A stretch of DNA of 64,000 nucleotides, from assembly GCF_024343575.1 (NCBI RefSeq), contig NZ_RJUA01000003.1:186001-250000 (forward strand). The letters run 5' to 3'. Of this stretch, positions 9,263 to 18,045 are shown piece after piece (position 1 is the stretch's first letter; each line of letters begins with the position of its first letter). The position numbers were made by a program, and so were the translations under genes. The notes under the pieces were generated by a model that had not been told where the DNA came from, searched no databases, and saw only the letters and a program-made list of their open reading frames with translations. The DNA comes from Lacihabitans sp. LS3-19. Lineage in GTDB: Bacteria; Bacteroidota; Bacteroidia; Cytophagales; Spirosomataceae.

Positions 9263-10031
9263 ATTGGTTAATTATTTTTTTTAAATGTAAAAAATCGGGT
9301 TTGAATCTATTTTGTTTTATTCCATTGTTTGTGCTTATTACACCTAAACAATATTTGCTTATGGATCCTGGCCTTAGATGATATTTTTTGAAAATATCTA
9401 CAATAGGGGAAGAACCTATTTTTTCTTGTTTGATTTCTGCTACAACTATCTGATTGTAAATAACTTTATTGGAGTTTAGAATAAAAGACAAATTCAAATC
9501 AAGCGTTAAACGTTCATTGGCAGTTTTGTTTACCAATGTAATTCTTTCGTAATCAACCTTAATATTTCCCTTTAGTTTTTCAGCCATCAAAGGTGTAGTT
9601 TCTTCCAGAAATTTTGCCTGTTCTAAATTTAATAATTCTTCAAATTCATTTGGCTGCTGAATTCTAGTTTTTAGCGTTCTTCCTCTGTTGTTCTTGTGTT
9701 TTATCTCAAAAAACGAAAGATTAGAGCCAACATAATTTCTAAATCGCACCTTATACCTGTTGAGCCTTCCTGACTGATGGGCATGGTATAAATCCAATCC
9801 TTCAGTATCGTAATATAACGTTTCATAAAGGCACAATCGCTTGTAGTTTATTTCCAGAATTTTGTAAAACTCCTTCGCTTCTGCCAATATCTTAGGCATC
9901 AAACTTAATGGAATAAGAAATTTTGTATCTATTCTGTCCATCAATTTTACACTATCCATTTCTTCCAGCGTAATTTTCTCCAATCGCCAAGCTTCTTCTT
10001 CTATTTGCTTTATGAAATATTCAATGTTCAT
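9237..10031 (-). CDS. VTC domain (polyphosphate polymerase-like) protein
   Basis: About 264 residues from the ATG at 10031. The triphosphate-tunnel fold of VTC proteins is visible: RIDTKFLIP near the start, YYDTEGLDLYHAHQSGR, the basic strand NRYKVRFRNY, the acidic/basic strand FEIKHKNNRGR, then VDYERITL, RLTLDLNLSF and AEIKQEKIG. In yeast Vtc4 this fold makes polyphosphate from ATP; bacterial VTC-domain proteins are usually annotated only as polyphosphate-polymerase-domain proteins. An upstream in-frame ATG at 10136 would add 35 residues (MRITNIKQYVLFSN...) that are not part of the fold, so 10031 is preferred but not proven. It heads the operon VTC-DUF4956-DUF2490. Confidence 0.8.
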   Translation of the reverse strand: MNIEYFIKQIEEEAWRLEKITLEEMDSVKLMDRIDTKFLIPLSLMPKILAEAKEFYKILEINYKRLCLYETLYYDTEGLDLYHAHQSGRLNRYKVRFRNYVGSNLSFFEIKHKNNRGRTLKTRIQQPNEFEELLNLEQAKFLEETTPLMAEKLKGNIKVDYERITLVNKTANERLTLDLNLSFILNSNKVIYNQIVVAEIKQEKIGSSPIVDIFKKYHLRPGSISKYCLGVISTNNGIKQNRFKPDFLHLKKIINQYDSFTRAS

Positions 10032-10158
10032 ATTGGTAAATCCTAAAATTTTATATAATAATTTTGCAGAAATCCTTTGTTTAATATATACGATGTTCGA
10101 AAACAAAACGTACTGTTTGATATTGGTTATTCTCAAAAGGAAAACTTAAAAGGAACTT

Positions 10159-11424
10159 CTAAGCCTTTGAAAGAACTTTTACAGCCTTCACAAATGCGTC
10201 CAATTCAGCTATGTTAGTATAAATATTCGGCGTAATTCTACATCCAAAAACATTTTGGCCTTCAATGCCAACAGTCCAAATCTTATGTTCTTTTAGCAAT
10301 CTATCCGCCATTTCGGTTGGTTTCATATTTTTCAATCCAATATTACCTATTCCGCAAGCTCTTTCTGGGTCAAAAGATGTGTTTATTACCACATTTGGAA
10401 CATCTTTTAGTTTTTCCATCCAATAGTTTCTAATATATTTTAGGCGAGCTTCTTTTCTTTTAATGCCTATTTTGTTGAGGTATTCTAGGGCATTCAGTAT
10501 GCTGATTTCGGTGTGTACTGCTGGCGTGCCTGTGTGAACCACTCGCCTGATATCGTCCTGAGAATAACCATTATCTGCAAATGTGGCCCATAAATCTTTT
10601 ATCTTTTCTTTTCTGATATATAAAAAACCAAGGCCTAGCGGAGCACTGAGCCATTTATGAAGGCTTGTGGCGTAATAGTCACAGTTGAGATCTGAAATTT
10701 TATAATCAAACTGACCAAAAGCATGAGCTCCATCCACCACCACATCTACACCATAGCTATGAGCCATATCGCATATTTTTTTGATGGGTAAAATCTGTCC
10801 AGTGATGTTGATAATATGACAAACCATCAAAAGCCTAGTTTTAGGAGTTATGGCGGCCTCATACATATTTACGATTTCTTCGTCGTTTTTAGGATTAGCT
10901 GGCACGGACAATATCTTGTTTACCATGCCATACCTTTTGGCCATCAATTCAAAATGTTGAATCATATATGGATAATCTTGTTCGGCCATTATGGCTTCGT
11001 CGCCAGGTTTCCAATCGTACCCTGATATTACTGTATCTATAGACTCAGTTGCATTTCGGGTGACTATCATTTCTTCGTATAAACAACCCGCTTGTTCGGC
11101 TAATTTTGCTCTAACTTTCTCATTTTCAGGAAATCTGACTGTTCGCATATAGTATGAGCCAAGAAGATTGATTTCCTCAATGTTTTTCAAAAAAGCATTT
11201 TTGATAGGAGTGGGGCTGATACAGTAATAGCCGTTTTCGAGGTTGATATAAGCAGGATTAAGTTTATAATCTGCCCGAATTTGTTTCCAAAATGCTTCAT
11301 CTTGAGCTAAAACTTCAGGACTAACGTTTTCTGCTCTATTTATAGTTTTTTCAAAAGTTTTGCTAAATACAGGTGCAGATAAAGCCGTAAACCCAATCGT
11401 TTTCAAGAATTGCCTTTTGTCCAT
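10159..11424 (-). CDS. Secreted class V aminotransferase (isopenicillin N epimerase / cysteine desulfurase-like)
   Basis: 421 residues. The N-terminus MDKRQFLKTIGFTALSAPVF resembles a substrate-processing signal of the Tat or Bacteroidota type, although the twin arginine is replaced by KR. The PLP fold type I is clear: TRNATESIDTVISGYDW (cofactor phosphate region), VVDGAHAFGQFD (Asp pairing with the pyridine nitrogen), and YATSLHKWLSAPLGLGFLY, which supplies the Schiff-base lysine at residue 257. The C-terminal part has GIEGQNVFGCRITPNIYTN. The family includes isopenicillin N epimerases and desulfurases, but no desulfurase-type active-site Cys loop is recognised, so the reaction is unassigned. 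No operon partner is apparent. Confidence 0.85.
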   Translation of the reverse strand: MDKRQFLKTIGFTALSAPVFSKTFEKTINRAENVSPEVLAQDEAFWKQIRADYKLNPAYINLENGYYCISPTPIKNAFLKNIEEINLLGSYYMRTVRFPENEKVRAKLAEQAGCLYEEMIVTRNATESIDTVISGYDWKPGDEAIMAEQDYPYMIQHFELMAKRYGMVNKILSVPANPKNDEEIVNMYEAAITPKTRLLMVCHIINITGQILPIKKICDMAHSYGVDVVVDGAHAFGQFDYKISDLNCDYYATSLHKWLSAPLGLGFLYIRKEKIKDLWATFADNGYSQDDIRRVVHTGTPAVHTEISILNALEYLNKIGIKRKEARLKYIRNYWMEKLKDVPNVVINTSFDPERACGIGNIGLKNMKPTEMADRLLKEHKIWTVGIEGQNVFGCRITPNIYTNIAELDAFVKAVKVLSKA

Positions 11425-11742
11425 TTTAGATGTTTTTTAAAGCAATATACTGAAAAAAAGGTTTTTAAAATGTCGAAGAATTTAAAATTCAAACTGAATA
11501 GCTATTTTTTTAATATAGGTTCAATTTTTCAATTAGGATAAATTCTTTTTCTAAACCTTAAATTTCCTGAGAATATGGAATTATAAGTTTTATTAAATTA
11601 CTATTATCTATCACTCAAAAATCTTATGTACAATATACCAATTTCCGAATTCAATGAAATACAAATTCACTGAAATACCAATACACAAATAAACCAATAA
11701 CAAATTCACTAATATACCATAAAAAATACTCCAATCCCCCAA
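11425..11742. other. 318-base intergenic stretch with degenerate AT-rich repeats
   Basis: No gene is supported. The part nearest the DUF5916 gene holds two similar 20-mers (ACAAATTCACTGAAATACCA at 11661-11680 and ACAAATTCACTAATATACCA at 11700-11719) and looser copies around 11625-11660. No good terminator hairpin was found. Confidence 0.5.
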
Positions 11743-13941
11743 CTAAACATTCCACCAATAAGTAAATTTCAACACAATCGCTCTGTTTTTAGGGGCAAAA
11801 GTATCTGCAAAATAATTATCAGTATAAACCAAATATAGATCAGACGCAGGACTATATCGCCATTGAAATCTGGTGTTGATATTGAAGTTGTTGGTTTGAT
11901 TGTTATACTGCATAAAATTGGTAAAAAAGACCTTGTTAGATAGCGTAACATCTAGTCTAGGCCCCAAAAGCCACAAATTGTGAGTAGTGTTTTTTAAAGC
12001 TTCCGTCAGTCTATTGTCTTCAAAAAAAGTGAGTTTGTTAAAATTGCTCTTTAAGGCTATAGAAACATACGGTTGGAAACGATAAGCTACCTCTGCGTCT
12101 AATCTGAGTCTTTTTCCGTCGGCATAATAGCCCCCAAATCTTGTCTCAAAGCCATACGTAAACAAAGACTGAGGTTTAGAAGAAAACATAGTTCCCCAAG
12201 ACTTCCATCTATGCACTTGACCTTTGTCTAAGTATTCTTTTACATAGCCCGTTGGGTCAAATAGCCCCGTAAGTTTTACGAAATCTGTGGCTGTCCAAAC
12301 TGTAAATGCAGCCTGTGTTCTTAAGCCAAACTTATAGAATAACACGTTTGTGTTTTCATTTCGATCAAATTTGTCCTGAGAAAAATAATTTGAAAACATC
12401 ACCGAAGGGCCATGAGATAGGATTTTTCCACCTTTCGGAAAAAACAAATATGAAGCTTCTGGTCGTAAATGAATGTAATTGTTTCGTCTTACAAAACCTA
12501 CTTCGTTGGCTTTAACGTCCATATCTACAGACTCTCCCGTAAACGAAACAATGTACTTCTTAACGGTTCTGGCTATATTTATAGAGGCTACATTGTTTTG
12601 GCCTTTTAGTTCTGGCGAGAAAGTTTTAAATGCAAAGGCTTTTCCTAACCACTTGTTGTCTGCTGAAGCCAGATAATACTCTAAACCGAATGTTCGGTTA
12701 TAATCAGCTAGTGTGTTGGTGCTATCTAAGTTTTTTTTGAGTGTTGTTTCTCTGTCTACATATATTCCGCCCAAATAGGATCTTTTGAAAATCCTCCTTT
12801 GAAGCGATAGCACGCTGTAATTTGACCCAGCTTGACCATCAGAGTTTTTTCCTGTTAACATATTCATGGCTCCAACTCTCCAGTTGTTATTAAGTTTCCC
12901 GGATATCTTTGAACCATAATATATTGGTGCATCCAAACCGACTCTTCTTGAAAAAAACGGTCTTAAACTTGACGAACCGAAATTATTGAAAATATCACCG
13001 TTTTCTATAAAAAACTGACGACGTTCGGGGAAAAACAACTCGAATCTATCCAAATTGGTTTGTTGTACATCCACTTCTACTTGAGAAAAATCTGGCAAAA
13101 CGGTTAAATCTAAATTTAATGAAGAGGTCAGTCCAAATTTGGCATCAAATCCCGCACCAAACTCGCCTTTGGCATCGGTCATGGCTTGGTGGTTTTTCTT
13201 GACTCCGGTGGTAATAAATGGAATTATGCTAATGTTAGCTCCAGGAGCAGGCGGAGGGGTATCCCAGACCAAGTTGCCGGTAAAGGCAAGCGATGCAGTT
13301 GGAAATTGTCTAGGTATAGGTGTCCATGAAGACTTTTCGGTAGTTTTTAAGTCTAATCTGCTGAAGTTTATTCCCCAAACTGAGCTGTTTTCTTTATAAC
13401 GCAGCGTTTTAAAGGGTATAGCTGCCTCCCATGTCCATTGGTTTTCATCAAAACTTACCTCCGACTGCCATTTGTTGTCCCAACTCAGATTGATAGACGA
13501 ACCGCCCGACATCAGTCCGTCCCATTGGCCACCTCTGGCATTTGATCCAAATGAAAAACCAGTGGTAAGGTCATTGAAAGTATCAATAAAAAGCAGGTCA
13601 TTGTCATTTTTTCCAAAGCTCCAGTCGCGTTTCATCGACTCCACCATGTTGGATCCTTTGTAATAATTATAATTGATAAAAAGCACATAGAGGTTTTTAT
13701 CATCATAGCAAAACTTCACGTCTGTTTTTACTTTCGCCATGCTAGTGTCCATAGGCAGCACCATATAAAAATCCGTGGCCACTTGGCAATCCTCCCATGC
13801 TTTATCATCAGACTTACCGTCTATTTTTATTTTCGAGTCTATTTTTTTTATAGAATAATTGAAGTCATTGTTTTTCTTTTGTCCAAAGCTATAGCGGCCT
13901 AATGAGAATAGTAGAAATATAAGTAAAAGGTTTTTAGACAT
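11743..13941 (-). CDS. DUF5916 protein: CBM9-like domain plus outer-membrane barrel
   Basis: About 732 residues from the ATG at 13941. A signal peptide (MSKNLLLIFLLFSLGRYSFGQ) is followed by a family 9 carbohydrate-binding-like domain (KIDGKSDDKAWEDC, about residues 30-230, with WTWEAAIPFKTLRY). A long DUF5916 barrel region follows, with FELFFPERRQFFIENGDIF and RPFFSRRVGL, ending in aromatic strands (FTYWWNV). Such proteins are common Bacteroidota outer-membrane proteins of unknown substrate. An in-frame ATG at 13980 lies inside an exact promoter box (13978-13985), so the downstream start is chosen. Single gene, no partner. Confidence 0.88.
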   Translation of the reverse strand: MSKNLLLIFLLFSLGRYSFGQKKNNDFNYSIKKIDSKIKIDGKSDDKAWEDCQVATDFYMVLPMDTSMAKVKTDVKFCYDDKNLYVLFINYNYYKGSNMVESMKRDWSFGKNDNDLLFIDTFNDLTTGFSFGSNARGGQWDGLMSGGSSINLSWDNKWQSEVSFDENQWTWEAAIPFKTLRYKENSSVWGINFSRLDLKTTEKSSWTPIPRQFPTASLAFTGNLVWDTPPPAPGANISIIPFITTGVKKNHQAMTDAKGEFGAGFDAKFGLTSSLNLDLTVLPDFSQVEVDVQQTNLDRFELFFPERRQFFIENGDIFNNFGSSSLRPFFSRRVGLDAPIYYGSKISGKLNNNWRVGAMNMLTGKNSDGQAGSNYSVLSLQRRIFKRSYLGGIYVDRETTLKKNLDSTNTLADYNRTFGLEYYLASADNKWLGKAFAFKTFSPELKGQNNVASINIARTVKKYIVSFTGESVDMDVKANEVGFVRRNNYIHLRPEASYLFFPKGGKILSHGPSVMFSNYFSQDKFDRNENTNVLFYKFGLRTQAAFTVWTATDFVKLTGLFDPTGYVKEYLDKGQVHRWKSWGTMFSSKPQSLFTYGFETRFGGYYADGKRLRLDAEVAYRFQPYVSIALKSNFNKLTFFEDNRLTEALKNTTHNLWLLGPRLDVTLSNKVFFTNFMQYNNQTNNFNINTRFQWRYSPASDLYLVYTDNYFADTFAPKNRAIVLKFTYWWNV

Positions 13942-13977
13942 AAATTTATTTGTAGTTTTGCTGAAATTTTCGAATAA

Positions 13978-13985
13978 CAAAGGTA
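13978..13985 (-). promoter_or_regulatory. Candidate -7 promoter box for the DUF5916 gene
   Basis: Reads TACCTTTG on the - strand, an exact TAnnTTTG match 36 bases upstream of the ATG at 13941. Its position rules out the upstream ATG at 13980 as the translation start from this promoter. Confidence 0.5.
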
Positions 13986-14062
13986 GTTTAATAATCTCAA
14001 AAGGTTGAAAATATTCATCTCTTAATACCGTATTTTTATCTACTTTTATAAATTACTAAAAT

Positions 14063-14578
14063 ATGCAAGTGTCTGACAAAAAAGTAGTTACAATAACTTA
14101 CGAATTATACATTCAATCAGAAGACGACGATTACGAGATAGTAGAAGTGGCCGGAGAAGACCAGCCGATGGTTTATTTGGCAGGTCACAGCGGCTTACCA
14201 CAAGACTTTGAGGTAAAAATGGCAGGACTGAAAGTTGGAGATGACTTTGACTTTGAACTTGGCCCACAAGAAGGTTTCGGAGAGTTTTCTGATGAAGATA
14301 TCGCTGATTTTCCTTTAGAAATGTTCAAGATTGAAGATGGAGGAATCCCGGAGGATTTATTAGAAATAGGTAATTTTATTCCGTTTACAAATGACGATGG
14401 CAGCAAGATTACCGGTCGTGTACATGAAGTAGAAGCTGAGACAGTTAGAATAGATTTTAATCATCCATTGGCTGGAAAAACCTTGAAGTTTGAAGGTAAA
14501 GTTCTAGAAATTAGAGAAGCCACGCAAGAAGAGATTGACCATGGTCATGTGCATGGTGAGGGTGGGGTAGAGCATTGA
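14063..14578 (+). CDS. SlyD-like FKBP-type peptidyl-prolyl cis-trans isomerase
   Basis: 171 residues. The bipartite FKBP domain of the SlyD type is visible: VVTITYELYIQSED, then QPMVYLAGHSGLPQDFE and AGLKVGDDFDFELGPQEGFGEF. The insert-in-flap domain contains IPEDLLEIGNFIPF. The FKBP fold returns with VRIDFNHPLAGKTLKFEGKVLEIREAT and a short His-rich tail (HGHVHGEGGVEH). Family members are cytosolic chaperones with prolyl isomerase activity and often bind metal through the His tail; here the tail has few histidines. Single gene followed by a shared bidirectional terminator. Confidence 0.9.
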   Translation: MQVSDKKVVTITYELYIQSEDDDYEIVEVAGEDQPMVYLAGHSGLPQDFEVKMAGLKVGDDFDFELGPQEGFGEFSDEDIADFPLEMFKIEDGGIPEDLLEIGNFIPFTNDDGSKITGRVHEVEAETVRIDFNHPLAGKTLKFEGKVLEIREATQEEIDHGHVHGEGGVEH

Positions 14579-14611
14579 TTTTAATAGAATTAATAAACAG
14601 TTTACAATAAC

Positions 14612-14644
14612 AAAAAACCTAGTTTTCTATAAACTAGGTTTTTT
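14612..14644. terminator. Bidirectional terminator between FKBP and lipoprotein genes
   Basis: A 14-bp perfect stem (AAAAAACCTAGTTT / AAACTAGGTTTTTT) with a 5-base loop. Both strands end in T runs, which suits the convergent genes on either side. Confidence 0.92.
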
Positions 14645-14656
14645 GTTTATGGGTAT

Positions 14657-16663
14657 TTATGGTTTTGGAATTCTAAACTTTATGAACGATTCGGCATCAC
14701 ATCCATATTTTTCTACATCAATGAAGATATTAAAGTAGACATTTGAAATGTAATTGCATGTGCTAACACCGTTGGCACCATATACAAAATATTCTGATGT
14801 GGTTGCAGTTTTCGGAAGGTTGCTACCTTCAATGGTAGACCTTACACTTTCACCTTCAAAAGTGTATTTTTCGTCCAACTTATAGCTTGTCATTATGGTT
14901 TTGTCAGAATTAAACGTACTTGTAAATTTCACATCCAACGAAACACCTTCAACAGTTAATATTTTATTAATAACGTAAGTATTCCCCACCCAAAACCCTG
15001 GAAATCCATATATATCAGACTCTTCATCAGCCATTTGGCCAAAATGCCCACCCCAACCTTCCGGATTGTCGTTTTTTAACCAATATTCGAATTTTGCGAC
15101 TTTCTCTTTTTTTACAAGAGGCATTTTAAAATCGATAAATCTCCATTTTATATTATCAGGTGTTCCTCTGATGTAAAAAGGAATTAAGTTTTCACCTGAT
15201 TCAACTTTTATTTTCAATAAACCATCTCTTGATTGTGCTATCAATGCCCCATCTTTATTGTATTGCTCAACTAAAGTCATGTTACCTTGCCATCCATAGG
15301 CACATCCAACGCATCGAGCTCCTACTGTTATACTATCTAAATCTGTACTAAACGTATCTGGAATAGATACCCAATCTTTTCCTTTTAAATACATTAATTC
15401 CACAGAAGGGAACTGGTTTGGAGGAAAATCTCCAATTGTTCCTTTTTTCATTTCTTCATATCTTGCCCCAATAGATTCAAAATTGAATAATGCCGATTTT
15501 GCAACATATGTTATTTCAGGGTAAAAAGTTGATGGATCATCTGCACTAGATTTTGATTCATAAGGACTAAATCTTCCGTTACTATTTAGTGTGACCAAAT
15601 GATTATAGGTGCTAGGGAAATTTGGGTCTGCAATTGAAAGTAAACCGTTACTTGTTTTATACACAATCATTGCATGTCCTCCAGTATTATGCCATACTTC
15701 AACCAATTGAGGTTTTTTTGTTAAATGAATCGAATAAGCAAATGACAGGAAATGTAAGCTGTCGTGACCAAATCGTTTAGTGCCTTCGGAATTAAACTTG
15801 GCCATCCAGGCTGCTCTTTTACCTGCTGTTTGGTCAGCCCAAACCACTGATGCAAATCGGAATCCGTTTCTATTGTCTTGCCAAAGTTTCCCTGGGATTT
15901 TTTCAAACCTACCATACAATTGAGGTTCATTTTTTTCTAATTTTTGAGTGGTATAATACCACATTGCAGTAACTGATTGGCCAGTGCAGTGGCCATTTTT
16001 TGCAATGTATGAACCATAATTTGGGAATTCCCAGTCATCGATTCCAGGCCTAAATCCAGATTCTTGTGTGTCAAAAAGTTTATTTTTTGGAATTGAAGCT
16101 ACAATTAAATCTGCCCAATTATTAATTCCTTTTGTAAAACCTACTTTTGCTTTACCCAGAGCTTTTCCTGAAAAATGCCTAGTTGCTAAAACAATGTTAT
16201 CATCGTTAATTGCTACCACGGGAATCCCTTCAAGTTCTTGGGTTTCAATATCGTAATAAAATCCCATAGCAAAATGATCTTTTGGTACAACACAAGGAAT
16301 AGTAATTTTCATTACTGAATCCGCATATCCACCACCATTATCGATCCTAATTATTGGAGTAATGATATTTAAATTTTCTTTATCAGGGTTGTTGGTTATA
16401 GGTGCACTTGAGAAAGAAAAAGTCTTTTTATTCTTAAGTCCATTTTTTGGTACAGAAACAGTTAATCCTTTTATGTCACCTTCATTTATAATTATTGAAC
16501 CGCCATTTGTTCCTAAATCTTTAGAAATAGGTGTAGAGAAAGCTCCAATTTCAATTTTATAACTGTTATTTTCTGGTTCTAAAGGATCTTTAAAAAGGTT
16601 GCAACTATTTATCGAAATCAAAATAATTATTGAAATCAATATTTTGAGTAAGAGATTTTTCAT
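14657..16663 (-). CDS. Large lipoprotein with papain-like Cys/His/Asp pattern, function unknown
   Basis: 668 residues, not assigned to a named family. The N-terminus is a lipoprotein signal with lipidation Cys21 (ISINSC). Residues about 40-190 look like a beta-sandwich (NEGDIKGLTVSVPKNG, then GFYYDIETQELEGIPV). The middle region has a possible cysteine-peptidase or transglutaminase-like triad: Cys226 in KNGHCTGQSVTAMWYY, which starts a helix; His330 in TGGHAMIVYK; and Asp346 in LLSIADPNFPS. Order and spacing fit the papain-like superfamily, but assignment rests on this pattern only. The C-terminal third contains further beta-rich segments and several Cys (VGARCVGCAYGW). It stands alone with its own flanking hairpins. 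Confidence 0.65.
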   Translation of the reverse strand: MKNLLLKILISIIILISINSCNLFKDPLEPENNSYKIEIGAFSTPISKDLGTNGGSIIINEGDIKGLTVSVPKNGLKNKKTFSFSSAPITNNPDKENLNIITPIIRIDNGGGYADSVMKITIPCVVPKDHFAMGFYYDIETQELEGIPVVAINDDNIVLATRHFSGKALGKAKVGFTKGINNWADLIVASIPKNKLFDTQESGFRPGIDDWEFPNYGSYIAKNGHCTGQSVTAMWYYTTQKLEKNEPQLYGRFEKIPGKLWQDNRNGFRFASVVWADQTAGKRAAWMAKFNSEGTKRFGHDSLHFLSFAYSIHLTKKPQLVEVWHNTGGHAMIVYKTSNGLLSIADPNFPSTYNHLVTLNSNGRFSPYESKSSADDPSTFYPEITYVAKSALFNFESIGARYEEMKKGTIGDFPPNQFPSVELMYLKGKDWVSIPDTFSTDLDSITVGARCVGCAYGWQGNMTLVEQYNKDGALIAQSRDGLLKIKVESGENLIPFYIRGTPDNIKWRFIDFKMPLVKKEKVAKFEYWLKNDNPEGWGGHFGQMADEESDIYGFPGFWVGNTYVINKILTVEGVSLDVKFTSTFNSDKTIMTSYKLDEKYTFEGESVRSTIEGSNLPKTATTSEYFVYGANGVSTCNYISNVYFNIFIDVEKYGCDAESFIKFRIPKP

Positions 16664-16710
16664 GATTCATGACGATTTATAGAATTTTGAATTTTAAGTC
16701 AACATTAAAT

Positions 16711-16740
16711 AGAAGGGGTTTGTCTAACCCCTTCTTTTTT
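16711..16740 (-). terminator. Hairpin terminator downstream of the beta-barrel gene
   Basis: A perfect 10-bp stem (AGAAGGGGTT / AACCCCTTCT) with a 5-base loop lies between the barrel gene and the lipoprotein gene, both on the - strand. The better T run is on the + strand; on the - strand the tail is only ATTTAATG, so efficiency is uncertain. Confidence 0.6.
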
Positions 16741-16771
16741 ATAAAGGCATTTTTGGAAGAAATTCAGAATT

Positions 16772-17425
16772 TTATTTTCCAAGAAAGTACCCAACACTTA
16801 GGCTAATTACACTATTGTTGAATTTTTTTGTATCAGTATCGGTGTTAATATTCGCCAAGCCTAGTCCATAGCTTAGTCTAAACTCCATTCCGCTGTAAGT
16901 TGCTCCTGCACCTAATATTACACCGAAATCCAGCCTTTTAACATCGTCATTTTCAGCATCATTGCCAAATTTAATTTTGTCATTACTTTTTTCTGTTTCT
17001 CCGTTGTAAGTAACTGAACCTTTGGTGTTTCCTAGAATGCCGACCCCAACATACGGGCCAAATACACCATGAACTTTTATGCCGCTCACATCAAAGTTTG
17101 CTTTTGCAGTCAAAGGGATATCTGCATAAATTAAATTCATATTCGCCTTGTAGCTAAAATCTTCGTCTTTTTGGTTAACCGCAAATCCTTTACCGTTCAC
17201 GATTAGCCCTGTTTCTAAGGAAATCATTTCAGAAAAAGGAACTTCAGCCATCAAGCCTAAATTAAAACTAGGTTTGTACTTGTTTTCAAGGCCAAACATT
17301 TCGTCTTTGTCCATCATAATGTTGCTGAAATTTAAACCAGCACGCACGCCTACTTTTTGAGCCCAAATACTTGTAGAAAGTAAGGTAAGCATCAAAATTG
17401 TTGAAAGTTTGAGTAAGGTTTTCAT
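16772..17425 (-). CDS. Small outer-membrane beta-barrel protein (porin-like, PorT-type)
   Basis: 217 residues from the ATG at 17425. A signal peptide (MKTLLKLSTILMLTLLSTSIWAQ) is followed by KVGVRAGLNFSNIMM, the usual opening of outer-membrane beta-barrel domain proteins in Bacteroidota. Alternating strands continue to a C-terminal SVGYFLGK. An upstream ATG at 17476 adds 17 residues before a second Met that starts a standard signal peptide, so 17425 is used. The family lacks a defined substrate; roles range from small porins to structural barrels. Confidence 0.85.
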   Translation of the reverse strand: MKTLLKLSTILMLTLLSTSIWAQKVGVRAGLNFSNIMMDKDEMFGLENKYKPSFNLGLMAEVPFSEMISLETGLIVNGKGFAVNQKDEDFSYKANMNLIYADIPLTAKANFDVSGIKVHGVFGPYVGVGILGNTKGSVTYNGETEKSNDKIKFGNDAENDDVKRLDFGVILGAGATYSGMEFRLSYGLGLANINTDTDTKKFNNSVISLSVGYFLGK

Positions 17426-17751
17426 GTTGTTTTTGTTTAAGTGAAAAATAAGAATCTCTTTGTTTTGAATATTCAAATTGAAAATTCAAATGTCAAATCT
17501 GGACTATCAATTGCTTGATAATAAGTAGTTTTAGGTTATTTTAAACTTAATAGGAGAGTGAATAGGTAAAATTGGATGACATTTTTAAAGTGTTCAAGAG
17601 AAGAACATTTTGAAAAGCATCGATAATATTTAATTTTCCATCGGAGTAGAATTTAATGGGCTTAGCTGCCCTTTACAAATGCAAGAAAATAAAGGAAAAA
17701 ATAATTTGAAATACCAATAAGCAGAAAGAATTATGATTTTTATCACAAATT

Positions 17752-18033
17752 CTATTTCTTAAAACTGAGGTTTTTGTTTTCTAAAGTATTTCGTAAAATT
17801 GGTATAGAAGCTGGGCCAATTCCATGAAGTTTCAACAATTCTTTTTCTGAATAAATAGTAAGATCCTCAAGATTAATAATTCCTATATTTTCGAGTGCTC
17901 TCCTAGCTGGAGATGATATTTTTTGAAGAAATTCTAAATTCGATTTTTTGGCTTTTTCACATACAGGGCAAACTGGGCAATCGCTACTTTTATAAAATTT
18001 ATGCCCTTTTTTACAAGATTTTAGGGTTTTCAA
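17752..18033 (-). CDS. Zinc-ribbon plus RNA polymerase alpha C-terminal-like helix-hairpin-helix protein
   Basis: 93 residues. The N-terminus has a Cys/His cluster (C7, H11, C19, C22, C25) that would bind zinc. The rest matches an alpha-CTD-like helix-hairpin-helix fold: SSPARRALENIGIINLEDL and KLHGIGPASIPILRNTLE. Such small proteins are found as stand-alone genes in Bacteroidota; DNA binding is expected from the fold but no target is known. It follows the acyltransferase gene by 12 bases and is probably co-transcribed, a pairing with no obvious functional logic. Confidence 0.8.
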   Translation of the reverse strand: MKTLKSCKKGHKFYKSSDCPVCPVCEKAKKSNLEFLQKISSPARRALENIGIINLEDLTIYSEKELLKLHGIGPASIPILRNTLENKNLSFKK

Positions 18034-18045
18034 AAAAAACAGTTT

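Noticed and set aside
16711-16740. Hairpin considered as a + strand terminator
   Set aside because: No + strand gene ends nearby; it is more likely the end of the - strand barrel gene in spite of the weaker T run on that side.
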